Shown here piece after piece: positions 39,039 through 52,945 of a DNA stretch of 64,000 bases. Source of the stretch: Inia geoffrensis. Its lineage: Eukaryota > Chordata > Mammalia > Artiodactyla > Iniidae. Numbering within the stretch: the stretch's first letter is position 1; each line of letters opens with the position of its first letter. The position numbers and the translations under genes are program-made. The DNA is taken from NCBI GenBank assembly GCA_036417435.1, contig JAZAQT010000721.1:62001-126000 (forward strand), read 5' to 3'. Under the pieces are notes generated by a model, which saw only the letters and a program-made list of their open reading frames with translations, searched no databases and was not told the DNA's origin.

Positions 39039-40382
39039 GTGACCCTCTTCCGAGGCCTTACCCTCACCCGTGCCCTAATGGTAAGCAGTTCACTAACACT
39101 AACTAGTGACCTCACACGTACGCTAAACCTTAAGCGTTGTGGTACCCTAAACTGTGCCCTAATATCTCCCCATTCCCTAACCCTAACCCTAACCCGAATT
39201 CTATCCCTGACCCTCACACGAAACCTTACCCTCACCCGTGCCCTAATCTTAACCAGGACACCAACACTAACTTGTGCCCTCACACGTACGCTAACCCTTA
39301 ATCGTTGTCATACCCTAAACTGTACCCTAATCCCTCCCCATTCCCTAACCCTAACCCTAACCCGAATCCTAACCCTGACCCTCACCTGAAGCTTTACCCT
39401 CACCCGTGCCCTAATCTTAACCAGGACACTAACACTAACACTTGCCCTCACACGAACGCTAACCCTTAAGCACTGTCGTACCCTAAGCTGTACCCTAATC
39501 CCTCTGCATTCCTTAACCCTAACCCTAACCCGAATCCTAACCCTGACCCTCACCCGAAGCCTTACCCTCACCCGTGCCCTAATCTTAACCAGGACACCAA
39601 CACTAACTCGTGCCCTCACACTTACGCTAAACCTTAAGCGTTGTCGTACCCTAAATTGTACCCTAATCCCTCCCCATTCCTTAACCCTAACCCTAACCCC
39701 ATCCCTAAACCTGACCCACTTCCGATGCCCTACCCTAACCAATGCCCTAATCTTAACCAGGACACAAACACTAACTCATGCCCTCAAACGTACGCTAACC
39801 CTTAAGCATTGTCGTACCCTATCCTGTACCCTAATCCCTCCCCATTCCCTAACACTAACCCTAAGCGAAACCCTGAACGTGACCCTTTTCCGAGGCCTTA
39901 CCCTCATCGGTGCCGTTGTCTTAACCAGTACACCAACACTAACTCGTTCCCTCACACTTAGGCTAACCCTTAAGCATTGTCGTACCCTAACCTGTACCCT
40001 AATCCCTCTCCATTCCCTAACCCTAACGCTAACCCGAATCCTAAACCTGACCCTCACCCGAAGCCTTACCCTCACCCGTGCCCTAATCTTAACCAGCACA
40101 CCAAGACTAACTTGTGCCCTCAAACGTACGCTAACACTAAACCGCAGCGGTGCCCTAACCTGTACCCTAATCCCTCTCCATTCCCTAACCCTAACCCTAA
40201 CCTGAAACCTAACCATGAAACTCACCCGAAACTTTACCCTCACCCGTGTCCTAATTTTAACCAGTACATCAACACTAACCCATGCCCTCTAACGTACGCC
40301 AACCCTAAGCCATTGCCGTACCCTAAACTGTACCCTAATCAATCCCCATTCCCTAACCCTAACCCTGACCCTCAGCATTAAC
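39039..40382 (+). repeat. HOR 31, canonical 8-mer
   Basis: 1,344 bp. Homologue of HOR 19 at 13,757 bp. The h tail has a private change (CCCTCAGCATTAACG near 40370). Confidence 0.91.
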
Positions 40383-41726
40383 GTGACCCTCTTCCGAGGC
40401 CTTACCCTCACCCGTGCCCTAATGGTAAGCAGTTCACTAACACTAACTAGTGACCTCACACGTACGCTAAACCTTAAGCGTTGTGGTACCCTAAACTGTG
40501 CCCTAATATCTCCCCATTCCCTAACCCTAACCCTAACCCGAATTCTATCCCTGACCCTCACCCGAAACCTTACCCTCACCTGTGCCCTAATCTTAACCAG
40601 GACACCAACACTAACTTGTGCCCTCACACGTACGCTAACCCTTAATCGTTGTCGTACCCTAAACTGTACCCTAATCCCTCCCCATTCCCTCACCCTAACC
40701 CTAACCCGAATCCTAACCCTGACCCTCACCTGAAGTCTTACCCTCACCCGTGCCCTAATCTTAACCAGGACACTAACACTAACCCTTGCCCTCACACGAA
40801 CGCTAACCCTTAAGCACTGTCGTACCCTAAGCTGTACCCTAATCCCTCTGCATTCCTTAACCCTAACCCTAACCCGAATCCTAACCCTGACCCTCACCCG
40901 AAGCCTTACCCTCACCCGTGCCCTAATCTTAACCAGGACACCAACACTAACTCGTGCCCTCACACGTACGCTAATCCTTAAGCGTTGTCGTACCCTAAAT
41001 TGTACCCTAATCCCTCCCCATTCCTTAACTCTAACCCTAACCCCATCGCTAAACCTGACACACTTCCGATGCCCTACCCTAACCAATGCCCTAATCTTAA
41101 CCAGGACACAAACACTAACTCATGCCCTCAAACGTACGCTAACCCTTAAGCATTGTCGTACCCTATCCTGTACCCTAATCCCTCCCCATTCCCTAACACT
41201 AACCCTAAGCGAAACCCTGAACGTGACCCTTTTCCGAGGCCTTACCCTCATCGGTGCCGTTGTCTTAACCAGTACACCAACACTAACTTGTGCCCTCACA
41301 CTTAGGCTAACACTAAAGCATTTTCGTACCCTAACCTGTACCCTAATCCCTCTCCATTCCCTAACCCTAACCCTAACCCGAATCCTAACCCTGACCCTCA
41401 CCCGAAGCCTTACCCTCACCCGTGCCCTAATCTTAACCAGAACACCAAGACTAACTCGTGCCCTCACACGTACGCTAACACTAAACCGCAGCGGTACCCT
41501 AACCTGTACCCTAATCCCTCTCCATTCCCTAACCCTAACCCTAACCTGAAACCTAACCATGACACACACCCGAAACTTTACCCTCACCCGTGTCCTAATT
41601 TTAACCAGTACATCAACACTAACCCATGCCCTCTAACGTACGCCAACCCTAAGCCATTGCCGTACCCTAACATGTACCCTAATCAATCCCCATTCCCTAA
41701 CCCTAACCCTAACCCTAACCCTTAAC
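40383..41726 (+). repeat. HOR 32, canonical 8-mer
   Basis: 1,344 bp. Its 5' end matches HOR 20 (offset 13,757) and its remainder matches HOR 21 (offset 13,571), so the 186-bp unit is an insertion in the left copy or a deletion here. Confidence 0.9.
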
Positions 41727-43058
41727 GTGACCCTCTTCCGAGGCCTTACCCTCACCCGTGCCCTAATCGTAAGCAGTACACTAACACTAACCAGTGACCT
41801 CACACGTACGCTAAACCTTAAGCGTTGTGGTACCCTAAACTGTGCCCTAATATCTCCCCATTCCCTAACCCTAACCCTAACCCGAATTCTATCCCTGACC
41901 CTCACCCGAAACCTTACCCTCACCCGTGCCCTAATCTTAACCAGGACACCAACACTAACTTGTGCTCTCACACGTACGCTAACCATTAATCGTTGTCGCA
42001 CCCTAAACTGTACCCTAATCCCTCCCCATTCCCTAACCCTAACCCTAACCCGAATCCTAACCCTGACCCTCACCTGAAGCCTTACCCTCACCCGTGCCCT
42101 AATCTTAACCAGGACACCAACACTAACTCGTGCCCTCACACTTACGCTAAACCTTAAGCGTTGTCGTACCCTAAATTGTACCCTAATCCCTCCCCATTCC
42201 TTAACCCTAACCCTAACCACATCCCTAAACCTGACCCACTTCCGATGCCCTACCCTAACCAATGCCCTAATCTTAACCAGGACACAAACACTAACTCATG
42301 CCCTCAAACGTACGCTAACCCTTAAGCATTGTCGTACCCTATCCTGTACCCTAATCCCTCCCCATTCCCTAACCCTAACCCTAAGCTAAACCCTGAACGT
42401 GACCCTTTTCCGAGGCCTTACCCTCATCCGTGCCGTTGTCTTAACCAGTACACCAACACTAACTCGTGCCCTCACACTTACGCTAACCCTTAAGCATTGT
42501 CGTACCCTATCCTGTACCCTAATCCCTCCCCGTTCCCTAACGCTAACCCTAAGCGAAACCCTGAACGTGACCCTTTTCCGAGGCCTTACCCTCATCGGTG
42601 CCGTTGTCTTAACCAGTACACCAACACTAACTCGTGCCCTCACACTTACGCTAACCCTTAAGCATTGTCGTACCCTAACCTGTACCCTAATCCCTCTCCA
42701 TTCCCTAACCCTAACCCTAACCCGAATCCTAACCCTGACCCTCACCCGAAGCCTTACCCTCACCCGTGCCCTAATCTTAACCAGGACACCAAGACTAACT
42801 CGTGCCCTCACACGTACGCTAACACTAAACCGCAGTGGTACCCTAACCTGTACCTTAATCCCTCTCCATTCCCTAACCCTAACCCTAACCTGAAACCTAA
42901 CCATGACACTCACCCGAAACTTTACCCTCACCCGTGTCCTAATTTTAACCAGTACATCAACACTAACCCATGCCCTCTAACGTACGCCAACCCTAAGCCA
43001 TTGCCGTACCCTAACCTGTACCCTAATCAATCTCCATTCCCTAACCCTAACCCTTAAC
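41727..43058 (+). repeat. HOR 33, 8-mer with c/d and f/e hybrids, -12
   Basis: 1,332 bp. Order a b c/d e f/e f g h. Homologue of the 5' half of HOR 22, but with an intact f-g-h end and the short tail. Confidence 0.86.
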
Positions 43059-44402
43059 GTGACCCTCTTCCGAGGCCTTACCCTCACCCGTGCCCTAATC
43101 GTAAGCAGTACACTAACACTAACTAGTGATCTCACACGTACGCTAAACCTTAAGCGTTGTGGTACCCTAAACTGTGCCCTAATATCTCCCCATTCCCTAA
43201 CCCTAACCCTAACCCGAATTCTATCCCTGACCCTCACCCGAAACCTTACCCTCACCTGTGCCCTAATCTTAACCAGGACACCAACACTAACTTGTGCCCT
43301 CACACGTACGCTAACCCTTAATCGTTGTCGTACCCTAAACTGTACCCTAATCCCTCCCCATTCCCTCACCCTAACCCTAACCCGAATCCTAACCCTGACC
43401 CTCACCTGAAGTCTTACCCTCACCCGTGCCCTAATCTTAACCAGGACACTAACACTAACCCTTGCCCTCACACGAACGCTAACCCTTAAGCACTGTCGTA
43501 CCCTAAGCTGTACCCTAATCCCTCTGCATTCCTTAACCCTAACCCTAACCCGAATCCTAACCCTGACCCTCACCCGAAGCCTTACCCTCACCCGTGCCCT
43601 AATCTTAACCAGGACACCAACACTAACTCGTGCCCTCACACGTACGCTAATCCTTAAGCGTTGTCGTACCCTAAATTGTACCCTAATCCCTCCCCATTCC
43701 TTAACTCTAACCCTAACCCCATCGCTAAACCTGACACACTTCCGATGCCCTACCCTAACCAATGCCCTAATCTTAACCAGGACACAAACACTAACTCATG
43801 CCCTCAAACGTACGCTAACCCTTAAGCATTGTCGTACCCTATCCTGTACCCTAATCCCTCCCCATTCCCTAACACTAACCCTAAGCGAAACCCTGAACGT
43901 GACCCTTTTCCGAGGCCTTACCCTCATCGGTGCCGTTGTCTTAACCAGTACACCAACACTAACTTGTGCCCTCACACTTAGGCTAACACTAAAGCATTTT
44001 CGTACCCTAACCTGTACCCTAATCCCTCTCCATTCCCTAACCCTAACCCTAACCCGAATCCTAACCCTGACCCTCACCCGAAGCCTTACCCTCACCCGTG
44101 CCCTAATCTTAACCAGAACACCAAGACTAACTCGTGCCCTCACACATACGCTAACACTAAACCGCAGCGGTACCCTAACCTGTACCCTAATCCCTCTCCA
44201 TTCCCTAACCCTAACCCTAACCTGAAACCTAACCATGACACACACCCGAAACTTTACCCTCACCCGTGTCCTAATTTTAACCAGTACATCAACAATAACC
44301 CATGCCCTCTAACGTACGCCAACCCTAAGCCATTGCCGTACCCTAACATGTACCCTAATCAATCCCCATTCCCTAACCCTAACCCTAACCCTAACCCTTA
44401 AC
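43059..44402 (+). repeat. HOR 34, canonical 8-mer
   Basis: 1,344 bp. Repeats HOR 32 at 2,676 bp (16 x 168 - 12) with few differences. Confidence 0.91.
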
Positions 44403-45578
44403 GTGACCCTCTTCCGAGGCCTTACCCTCACCCGTGCCCTAATCGTAAGCAGTACACTAACACTAACCAGTGACCTCACACGTACGCTAAACCTTAAGCG
44501 TTGTGGTACCCTAAACTGTGCCCTAATATCTCCCCATTCCCTAACCCTAACCCTAACCCGAATTCTATCCCTGACCCTCACCCGAAACCTTACCCTCACC
44601 CGTGCCCTAATCTTAACCAGGACACCAACACTAACTTGTGCTCTCACACGTACGCTAACCATTAATCGTTGTCGCACCCTAAACTGTACCCTAATCCCTC
44701 CCCATTCCCTAACCCTAACCCTAACCCGAATCCTAACCCTGACCCTCACCTGAAGACTTACCCTCACCCGTGCCCTAATCTTAACCAGGACACTAACACT
44801 AACACTTGCCCTCACACGAACGCTAACCCTTAAGCACTGTCGTACCCTAAGCTGTACCCTAATCCCTCTGCATTCCTTAACCCTAACCCTAACCCCATCC
44901 CTAAACCTGACCCACTTCCGATGCCCTACCCTAACCAATGCCCTAATCTTAACCAGGACACAAACACTAACTCATGCCCTCAAACGTACGCTAACCCTTA
45001 AGCATTGTCGTACCCTATCCTGTACCCTAATCCCTGACCATTCCCTAACCCTAACCCTAAGCGAAACCCTGAACGTGACCCTTTTCCAAGGCCTTACCCT
45101 CATCGGTGCCGTTGTCTTAACCAGTACACCATCACTAATTCGTGCCCTCACACTTACGCTAAGCCTTAAGCATTGTCGTACCCTAACCTGTACCCTAATC
45201 CCTCTCCATTCCCTAACCCTAACCCTAACCCGAATCCTAACTCTGACCCTCACCCGAAGCCTTACCCTTACCCGTGCCCTAATCTTAACCAGGACACCAA
45301 GACTAACTCGTGCCCTCAAACGTACGCTAACACTAAGCCGCAGCGGTACCCTAACCTGTACCCTAATCCCTCTCCATTCCCTAACCCTAAACCTAACCTG
45401 AAACCTAACCATGACACTCACCCGAAACTTTACCCTAACCCGTGTCCTAATTTTAACCAGTACATCAACACTAACCCATGCCCTCTAACGTACGCCAACC
45501 CTAAGCCATTGCCGTACCCTAACCTGTACACTAATCAATCCCCATTTCCTAACCCTAACCCTAACCCTAACCCTTAAC
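44403..45578 (+). repeat. HOR 35, 7-mer with c/d hybrid
   Basis: 1,176 bp, a b c/d e f g h, with the c/d junction late, just before CCCCATCCC. The a and b parts match HOR 33 at 2,676 bp. Confidence 0.86.
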
Positions 45579-46250
45579 GTGACCCTCTTCCGAGGCCTTA
45601 CCCTCACCCGTGCCCTAATCGTAAGCAGTACACTAACACTAACTAGTGACCTCACACGTACACTAAACCTTAAGCGTTGTGGTGCCCTAAACTGTGCCCT
45701 AATATCTCCCCATTCCCTAACCCTAACCCTAACCCGAATTCTATCTCTGACCCTCACCCGAAACCTTACCCTCACCCGTGCCCTAATCTTAACCAGGACA
45801 CCAACACTAACTCGTGCCCTCACACTTATGCTAACCCTTAAGCATTGTCGTACCCTAACCTGTACCCTAATCCCTCTACATTCCCTAACCCTAACCCTAA
45901 CCCGAATCCTAACCCTGACCCTCACCCGAAGCCTTACCCTCACCCGTGCCCTAATCTTAACCAGCACACCAAGACTAACTCGTGCCCTCAAACGTACGCT
46001 AACACTAAACCGCAGCGGTACCCTAACCTGTACCCTAATCCCTCTCCATTCCCTAACCCTAACCCTAACCTGAAACCTAACCATGAAACTCACCCGAAAC
46101 TTTACCGTCACCCGTGTCCTAATTTTAACAAGTACATCAACACTAACCCATGCCCTCTAACGTACGCCAACCCTAAGCCATTGCCGTACCCTAACCTGTA
46201 CCCTAATCAATCCCCATTCCCTAACCCTAACCCTAACCCTAACCCTTAAC
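45579..46250 (+). repeat. HOR 36, 4-mer with b/f hybrid
   Basis: 672 bp, the shortest multi-monomer unit. Order a b/f g h. The b monomer changes to f at CACACTTATGC / TTAAGCATTG. Confidence 0.87.
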
Positions 46251-47425
46251 GTGACCCTCTTCCGAGACCTTACCCTCACCCGTGCCCTAATGGTAAGCAG
46301 TTCACTAACACTAACTAGTGACCTCACACGTACGCTAAACCTTAAGCGTTGTGGTACCCTAAACTGTGCCCTAATATCTCCCCATTCCCTAACCCTAACC
46401 CTAACCCGAATTCTATCCCTGACCCTCACCCGAAACCTTACCCTCACCCGTGCCCTAATCTTAACCAGGACACCAACACTAACTTGTGCCCTCACACGTA
46501 CGCTAACCCTTAATCGTTGTCGTACCCTAAACTGTACCCTAATCCCTCCCCATTCCCTAAACCTAACCCTAACCCGAATCCTAACCCTGACCCTCACCTG
46601 AAGCCTTACCCTCACCCGTGCCCTAATCTTAACCAGGACACCAACACTAACTCGTGCCCTCACACGTACGCTAAACCTTAAGCGTTGTCGTACACTAAAT
46701 TGTACCCTAATCCCTCCCCATTCCTTAACCCTAACCCAACCCCATCCCTAAATCTGACCCACTTCCGATGCCCTACCCTAACCAATGCCCTAATCTTAAC
46801 CAGTACACAAACACTAACTCATGCCCTCAAACGTACGCTAACCCTTAAGCATTGTCGTACCCTATCCTGTACCCTAATCCCTCCCCATTCCCTAACCCTA
46901 ACCCTAAGCGAAACCCTGAACGTGACCCTTTTCCGAGGCCTTACCCTCATCGGTGCCGTTGTCTTAACCAGTACACCAACACTAACTCGTGCCCTCACAC
47001 TTACGCTAACCCTTAAGCATTGTCGTACCCTAACCTGTACCCTAATCCCTCTCCATTCCCTAACCCTAACCCTAACCCGAATCCTAACCCTGACCCTCAC
47101 CCGAAGCCTTACCCTCACCCGTGCCCTAATCTTAACCAGGACACCAAGACTAACTCGTGCCCTCAAACGTACGCTAACACTAAACCGCAGCGGTACCCTA
47201 ACCTGTACCCTAATCCCTCTCCATTCACTAACCCTAACCCTAACCTGAAACCTAACCATGACACTCACCCGAAACTTTACCCTCACCCGTGTCCTAATTT
47301 TAACCAGTACATCAACACTAACCCATGCCCTCTAACGTACGCCAACCCTAAGCCATTGCTGTACCCTAAACTGTACCCTAATCAATCCCCATTCCCTAAC
47401 CCTAACCCTAACCCTAACCCTTAAC
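46251..47425 (+). repeat. HOR 37, 7-mer with c/d hybrid, -1
   Basis: 1,175 bp. Order a b c/d e f g h. One base is missing at about 46736 (CTAACCCAACCCC). Confidence 0.86.
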
Positions 47426-48769
47426 GTGACCCTCTTCCGAGGCCTTTCCCTCACCCGTGCCCTAATCGTAAGCAGTACACTAACACTAACTAGTGACCTC
47501 ACACGTACGCTAAACCTTAAGCGCTGTGGTACCCTAAACTGTGCCCTAATATCTCCCCATTCCCTAACCGTAACCCTAACCCGAATTCTATCCCTGACCC
47601 TCACCCGAAACCTTACCCTCACCCGTGCCCTAATCTTAACCAGGACACCAACACTAACTTGTGCCCTCACACGTACGCTAACCCTTAATCTTTGTCGTAC
47701 CCTAAACTGTACCCTAATCCCTCCCCATTCCTTAACCCTAACCCTAACCCGAATCTTAACCCTGACCCTCACCTGAAGCCTTACCCTCACCCGTGCCCTA
47801 ATCTTAACCAGGACCTTAACACTAACCCTTGCCCTCACACGAACGCTAACCCTTAAGCACTGTCGTACCCTAAGCTGTACCCTAATCCCTCTGCATTCCT
47901 TAACCCTAACCCTAACCCGAATCCTAACCCTGACCCTTACCCGAAGCCTTACCCTCACCCGTGCCCTAATCTTAACCAGGGCACCAACACTAACTCGTGC
48001 CCTCACACGTACGCTAAACCTTAAGCGTTGTCGTACCCTAAATTGTACCCTAATCCCTCCCCATTCCTTAACCCTAACCCTAACCCCATCCCTAAACCTG
48101 ACCCACTTCCGATGCCCTACCCTAACCAATGCCGTAATCTTAACCAGTACACAAACACTAACTCATGCCCTCAAACGTACGCTAACCCTTAAGCATTGTC
48201 GTACCCTATCCTGTACCCTAATCCCTCCCCATTCCCTAACCCTAACCCTAAGCGAAACCCTGAACGTGACCCTTTTCCGAGGCCTTACCCTCATCGGTGC
48301 CGTTGTCTTAACCAGTACACCAACACTAACTCGTGCCCTCACACTTACGCTAACCCTTAAGCATTGTCGTACCCTAACCTGTACCCTAATCCCTCTCCAT
48401 TCCCTAACCCTAACCCTAACCCGAATCCTAACCCTGACCCTCACCCTAAGCCTTACCCTCACCCGTGCCCTAATCTTAACCAGGACACCAAGACTAACTC
48501 CTGCCCTCACACGTACGCTAACACTAAACCGCAGCGGTACCCTAACCTGTACCCTAATCCCTCTCCATTCCCTAACCCTAACCCTAACCTGAAACCTAAC
48601 CATGACACGCACCCGAAACTTTACCCTCACCCGTGTCCTAATTTTAACCAGTACATCAACACTAACCCATGCCCTCTAACGTACGCCAACCCTAAGCCAT
48701 TGCCGTACCCTAACCTGTACACTAATCAATCCCCATTTCCTAACCCTAACCCTAACCCTAACCCTTAAC
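47426..48769 (+). repeat. HOR 38, canonical 8-mer
   Basis: 1,344 bp, a-h, with scattered private substitutions. Confidence 0.91.
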
Positions 48770-50101
48770 GTGACCCTCTTCCGAGGCCTTACCCTCACCC
48801 GTGCCCTAATCGTAAGCATTACACTAACACTAACTAGTGACCTCACACGTACACTAAACCTTAAGCGTTGTGGTGCCCTAAACTGTGCCCTAATATCTCC
48901 CCATTCAGTAACCCTAACCCTAACCCGAATTCTATCCCTGACCCTCACCCGAAACCTTACCCTCACCCGTGCCTTAATCTTAACTAGGACACCAACACTA
49001 ACTCGTGCCCTCACACGTACGCTAACCCTTTATCGTTGTCGTACCCTAAACTGTACCCTAATCCCTCCCCATTCCCTAACCCTAACCCTAACCCGAATCC
49101 TAACCCTGACCCTCACCTGAAGACTTACCCTCTCCCGTGCCCTAATCTTAACCAGGACACTAACACTAACCCTTGCCCTCACACGAACGCTCACCCTTAA
49201 GCACTGTCATACCCTAAGCTGTACCCTAATCCCTCTGCATTCCTTAACCCTAACCCTAACCCGAATCCTAACCCTGACACTCACCCGAAGCCTTACCCTC
49301 ACCCGTGCCCTAATCTTAACCAGGACACCAACACTAACTCGTGCCCTCACACGTACGCTAAACCTTAAGCGTTGTCGTACCCTAAATTGTACCCTAATCC
49401 CTCCGATTTCCTTAACCCTAACCCTAACCCCATCCCTAAACCTGACCCACTTCCGATGCCCTACCCTAACCAATGCCCTAATCTTAACCAGGACACAAAC
49501 ACTAACTCATGCCCTCAAACGTACGCTAACCCTTAAGCATTGTCGTATCCTATCCTGTACCCTAATCCCTCCCCATTCCTTAACCCTAACCCTAAGCGAA
49601 ACCCTGAACGTGACCCTTTTCCGAGGCCTTACCCTCATCGGTGCCGTTGTCTTAACCAGTACACCAACACTAACTCGTGCCCTCACACTTACGCTAACCC
49701 TTAAGCATTGTCGTACCCTAACCTGTACCCTAATCCCTCTCCATTCCCTAACCCTAACCCTAACCCGAATCCTAACCCTGACCCTCACCCGAAGCCTTAC
49801 CCTCACCCGTGCCCTAATCTTAACCAGGACACCAAGACTAACTCGTGCCCTCACACGTACGCTAACACTAAACCGCAGCGGTACCCTAACCTGTACCCTA
49901 ATCCCTCTCAATTCCCTAACCCTAACCGTAACCTGAAACCTAACCATAACACTCACCCGAAATTTTACCCTCACCCGTGTCCTAATTTTAACCAGTACAT
50001 CAACACTAACCCATGCCCTCTAATGTACGCCAACCCTAAGCCATTGCCGTACCCTAACCTGTACCCTAATCAATCTCCATTCCCTAACCCTAACCCTTAA
50101 C
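48770..50101 (+). repeat. HOR 39, 8-mer, -12
   Basis: 1,332 bp. Full a-h order with the short h tail. This is the only short-tail unit of plain a-h composition. Confidence 0.9.
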
Positions 50102-51601
50102 GTGACCCTCTTCCGAGGCCTTACGCTCACCCGTGCCTTAATCGGAAGCAGTACACTAACACTAACTAGTGACCTCACACGTACGCAAAACCTTAAGCGT
50201 TGTGGTACCCTAAACTGTGCCCTAATATCTCCCCATTCCCTAACCCTAACCCTAACCCGAATTCTATCCCTGACCCTCACCCGAAACCTTACCCTCACCC
50301 GTGCCCTAATCTTAACCAGGACACCAACACTAACTTGTGCCCTCACACGTACGCTAACCTTTAATCGTTGTCGTACCCTAAATTGTACCCTAATCCCTCC
50401 CCATTCCCTAACCCTAACCCTAACCCGAATCCTAAACCTGACCCTCACCTGAAGCCTTACCCTCACCCGTGCCCTAATCTTAACCAGGACACTAACACTA
50501 ACACTTGCCCTCACACGAACGCTAACCCTTAAGCACTGTCGTACCCTAAGCTGTACCCTAATCCCTCTGCATTCCTTAACCCTAACCCTAACCCGAATCC
50601 TAACCCTGACCCTCACCCGAAGCCTTACCCTCACCCGTGCCCTAATCTTAACCAGGACACCAACACTAACTCGTGCCCTCACACTTACGCTAAACCTTAA
50701 GCGTTGTCGTACCCTAAATTGTACCCTAATCCCTCCCCATTCCTTAACCCTAACCCTAACCCCATCCCTAAACCTGACCCACTTCCGATGCCCTACCCTA
50801 ATCAATGCCCTACTCTTAACCAGGACACAAACACTAACTCATGCCCTCAAACGTACGCTAACCCTTAAGCATTGTCGTACCCTATCCTGTACCCTAATCC
50901 CTCCCCATTCCCTAACCCTAACCCTAAGCGAAACCCTGAACGTGACCCTTTTCCGAGGCCTTACCCTCATCGGTGCCGTTGTCTAAACCAGTACACCAAC
51001 AATAACTCGTGCCCTCACACTTACGCTAACCCTTAAGCATTGTCGTACCCTATCCTGTACCCTAATCCCTCCCCATTCCCTAACCCTAACCCTAAGCGAA
51101 ACCCTGAACGTGACCCTTTTCCGAGTCCTTACCCTCATCGGTGCCGTTGTCTTAACCAGTACACCAACACTAACTCGTGCCCTCACACTTACGCTAACCC
51201 TTAAGCATTGTCGTACCCTAACCTGTACCCTAATCCCTCTCCATTCCCTAAACCTAACCCTAACCCGAATCCTAACCCTAACCCTCACCCGAAGCCTTAC
51301 CCTCACCCGTGCCCTAATCTTAACCAGGACACCAAGACTAACTCGTGCCCTCACACGTACGCTAACACTAAACCGCAGCGGTACCCTAACCTGTACGCTA
51401 ATCCCTCTCCATTCCCTAACCCTAACCCTAACCTGAAACCTAACCATGACACTCACCCGAAACTTTACCCCCACCCGTGTCCTAATTTTAACCAGTACAT
51501 CAACACTAACCCATGCCCTCTAACGTACGCCAACCCTAAGCCATTGCCGTACCCTAACCTGTACCCTAATCAATCCCCATTCCCTAACCCTAACCCTTAA
51601 C
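50102..51601 (+). repeat. HOR 40, 9-mer with f/e hybrid, -12
   Basis: 1,500 bp, a b c d e f/e f g h, short tail. The second f has CCGAGTCCTTACC, shared with HORs 43, 44 and 48. Confidence 0.87.
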
Positions 51602-52945
51602 GTGACCCTCTTCCGAGGCCTTACCCTCACCCGTGCCTTAATCGTAAGCAGTACACTAACACTAACTAGTGACCTCACACGTACGCTAAACCTTAAGCGT
51701 TGTGGTACCCTAAACTGTGCCCTAATATCTCCCCATTCCCTAACCCTAACCCTAACCCGAATTCTATCCCTGACCCTCACCCGAAACCTTACCCTCACCC
51801 GTGCCCTAATCTTAACCAGGACACCAACACTAACTTGTGCCCTCACACGTACGCTAACCCTTAATCGTTGTCGTACCCTAAACTGTACCCTAATCCCTCC
51901 CCATTCCTTAACCCTAACCCTAACCCGAATCCTAACCCTGACCCTCACCTGAAGTCTTACCCTCACCCGTGCCCTAATCTTAACCAGGACACTAACACTA
52001 ACCCTTGCCCTCACACGAACGCTAAACCTTAAGCACTGTCGTACCCTAAGCTGTACCCTAATCCCTCTGCATTCCTTAACCCTAACCCTAACCTGAATCC
52101 TAACCCTGACCCTCACCCGAAGCCTTACCCTCACCCGTGCCCTAATCTTAACCAGGACACCAACACTAACTCGTGCCCTCACACGTACGCTAAACCTTAA
52201 GCGTTGTCGTACCCTAAATTGTACCCTAATCCCTCCCCATACCTTAGCCCTAACCCTAACCCCATCGCTAAACCTGACCCACTTCCGATGCCCTACCCTA
52301 ACCAATGCCCTAATCTTAACCAGGACACAAACACTAACTCATGCCCTCAAACGTACGCTAACCCTTAAGCATTGTCGTACCCTATCCTGTACCCTAATCC
52401 CTCCCCATTCCCTAACACTAACCCTAAGCGAAACCCTGAACGTGACCCTTTTCCGAGGCCTTACCCTCATCGGTGCCGTTGTCTTAACCAGTACACCAAC
52501 ACTAACTCGTTCCCTCACACTTAGGCTAACCCTTAAGCATTGTCGTACCCTAACCTGTACCCTAATCCCTCTCCATTCCCTAACCCTAACCCTAACCCGA
52601 ATCCTAACACTGACCCTCACCCGAAGCCTTACCCTCACCCGTGCCCTAATCTTAACCAGCACACCAAGACTAACTCGTGCCCTCAAACGTACGCTAACAC
52701 TAAACCGCAGCGGTGCCCTAACCTGTACCCTAATCCCTCTCCATTCCCTAACCCTAACCCTAACCTGAAACCTAACCATGAAACTCACCCGAACCTTTAC
52801 CCTCACCCGTGTCCTAATTTTAACCAGTACATCAACACTAACCCATGCCCTCTAAGGTACGCCAACCCTAAGCCATTGCCGTACCCTAACCTGTACCCTA
52901 ATCAATCCCCATTCCCTAACCCTAACCCTAACCCTAACCCTTAAC
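51602..52945 (+). repeat. HOR 41, canonical 8-mer
   Basis: 1,344 bp, a-h. Confidence 0.91.

Larger units (their letters stand above)
17475..42930 (+). repeat. Large block duplication, about 11.6-13.8 kb period
   Basis: The block near 17.5-29.1 kb recurs at 29.1-42.9 kb. Offsets are 11,586 bp (17.5-18.9 versus 29.1-30.5 kb), 13,757 bp (18.9-26.6 versus 32.65-40.4 kb) and 13,571 bp (26.8-29.1 versus 40.4-42.7 kb). The first step equals 2,171 bp (13 monomers less 13 bp) present only on the right. The second step equals the 186-bp unit at 26626. Within the 13,757-bp section the offset dips to 13,421 and 13,589 where single monomers were gained or lost. Confidence 0.82.
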
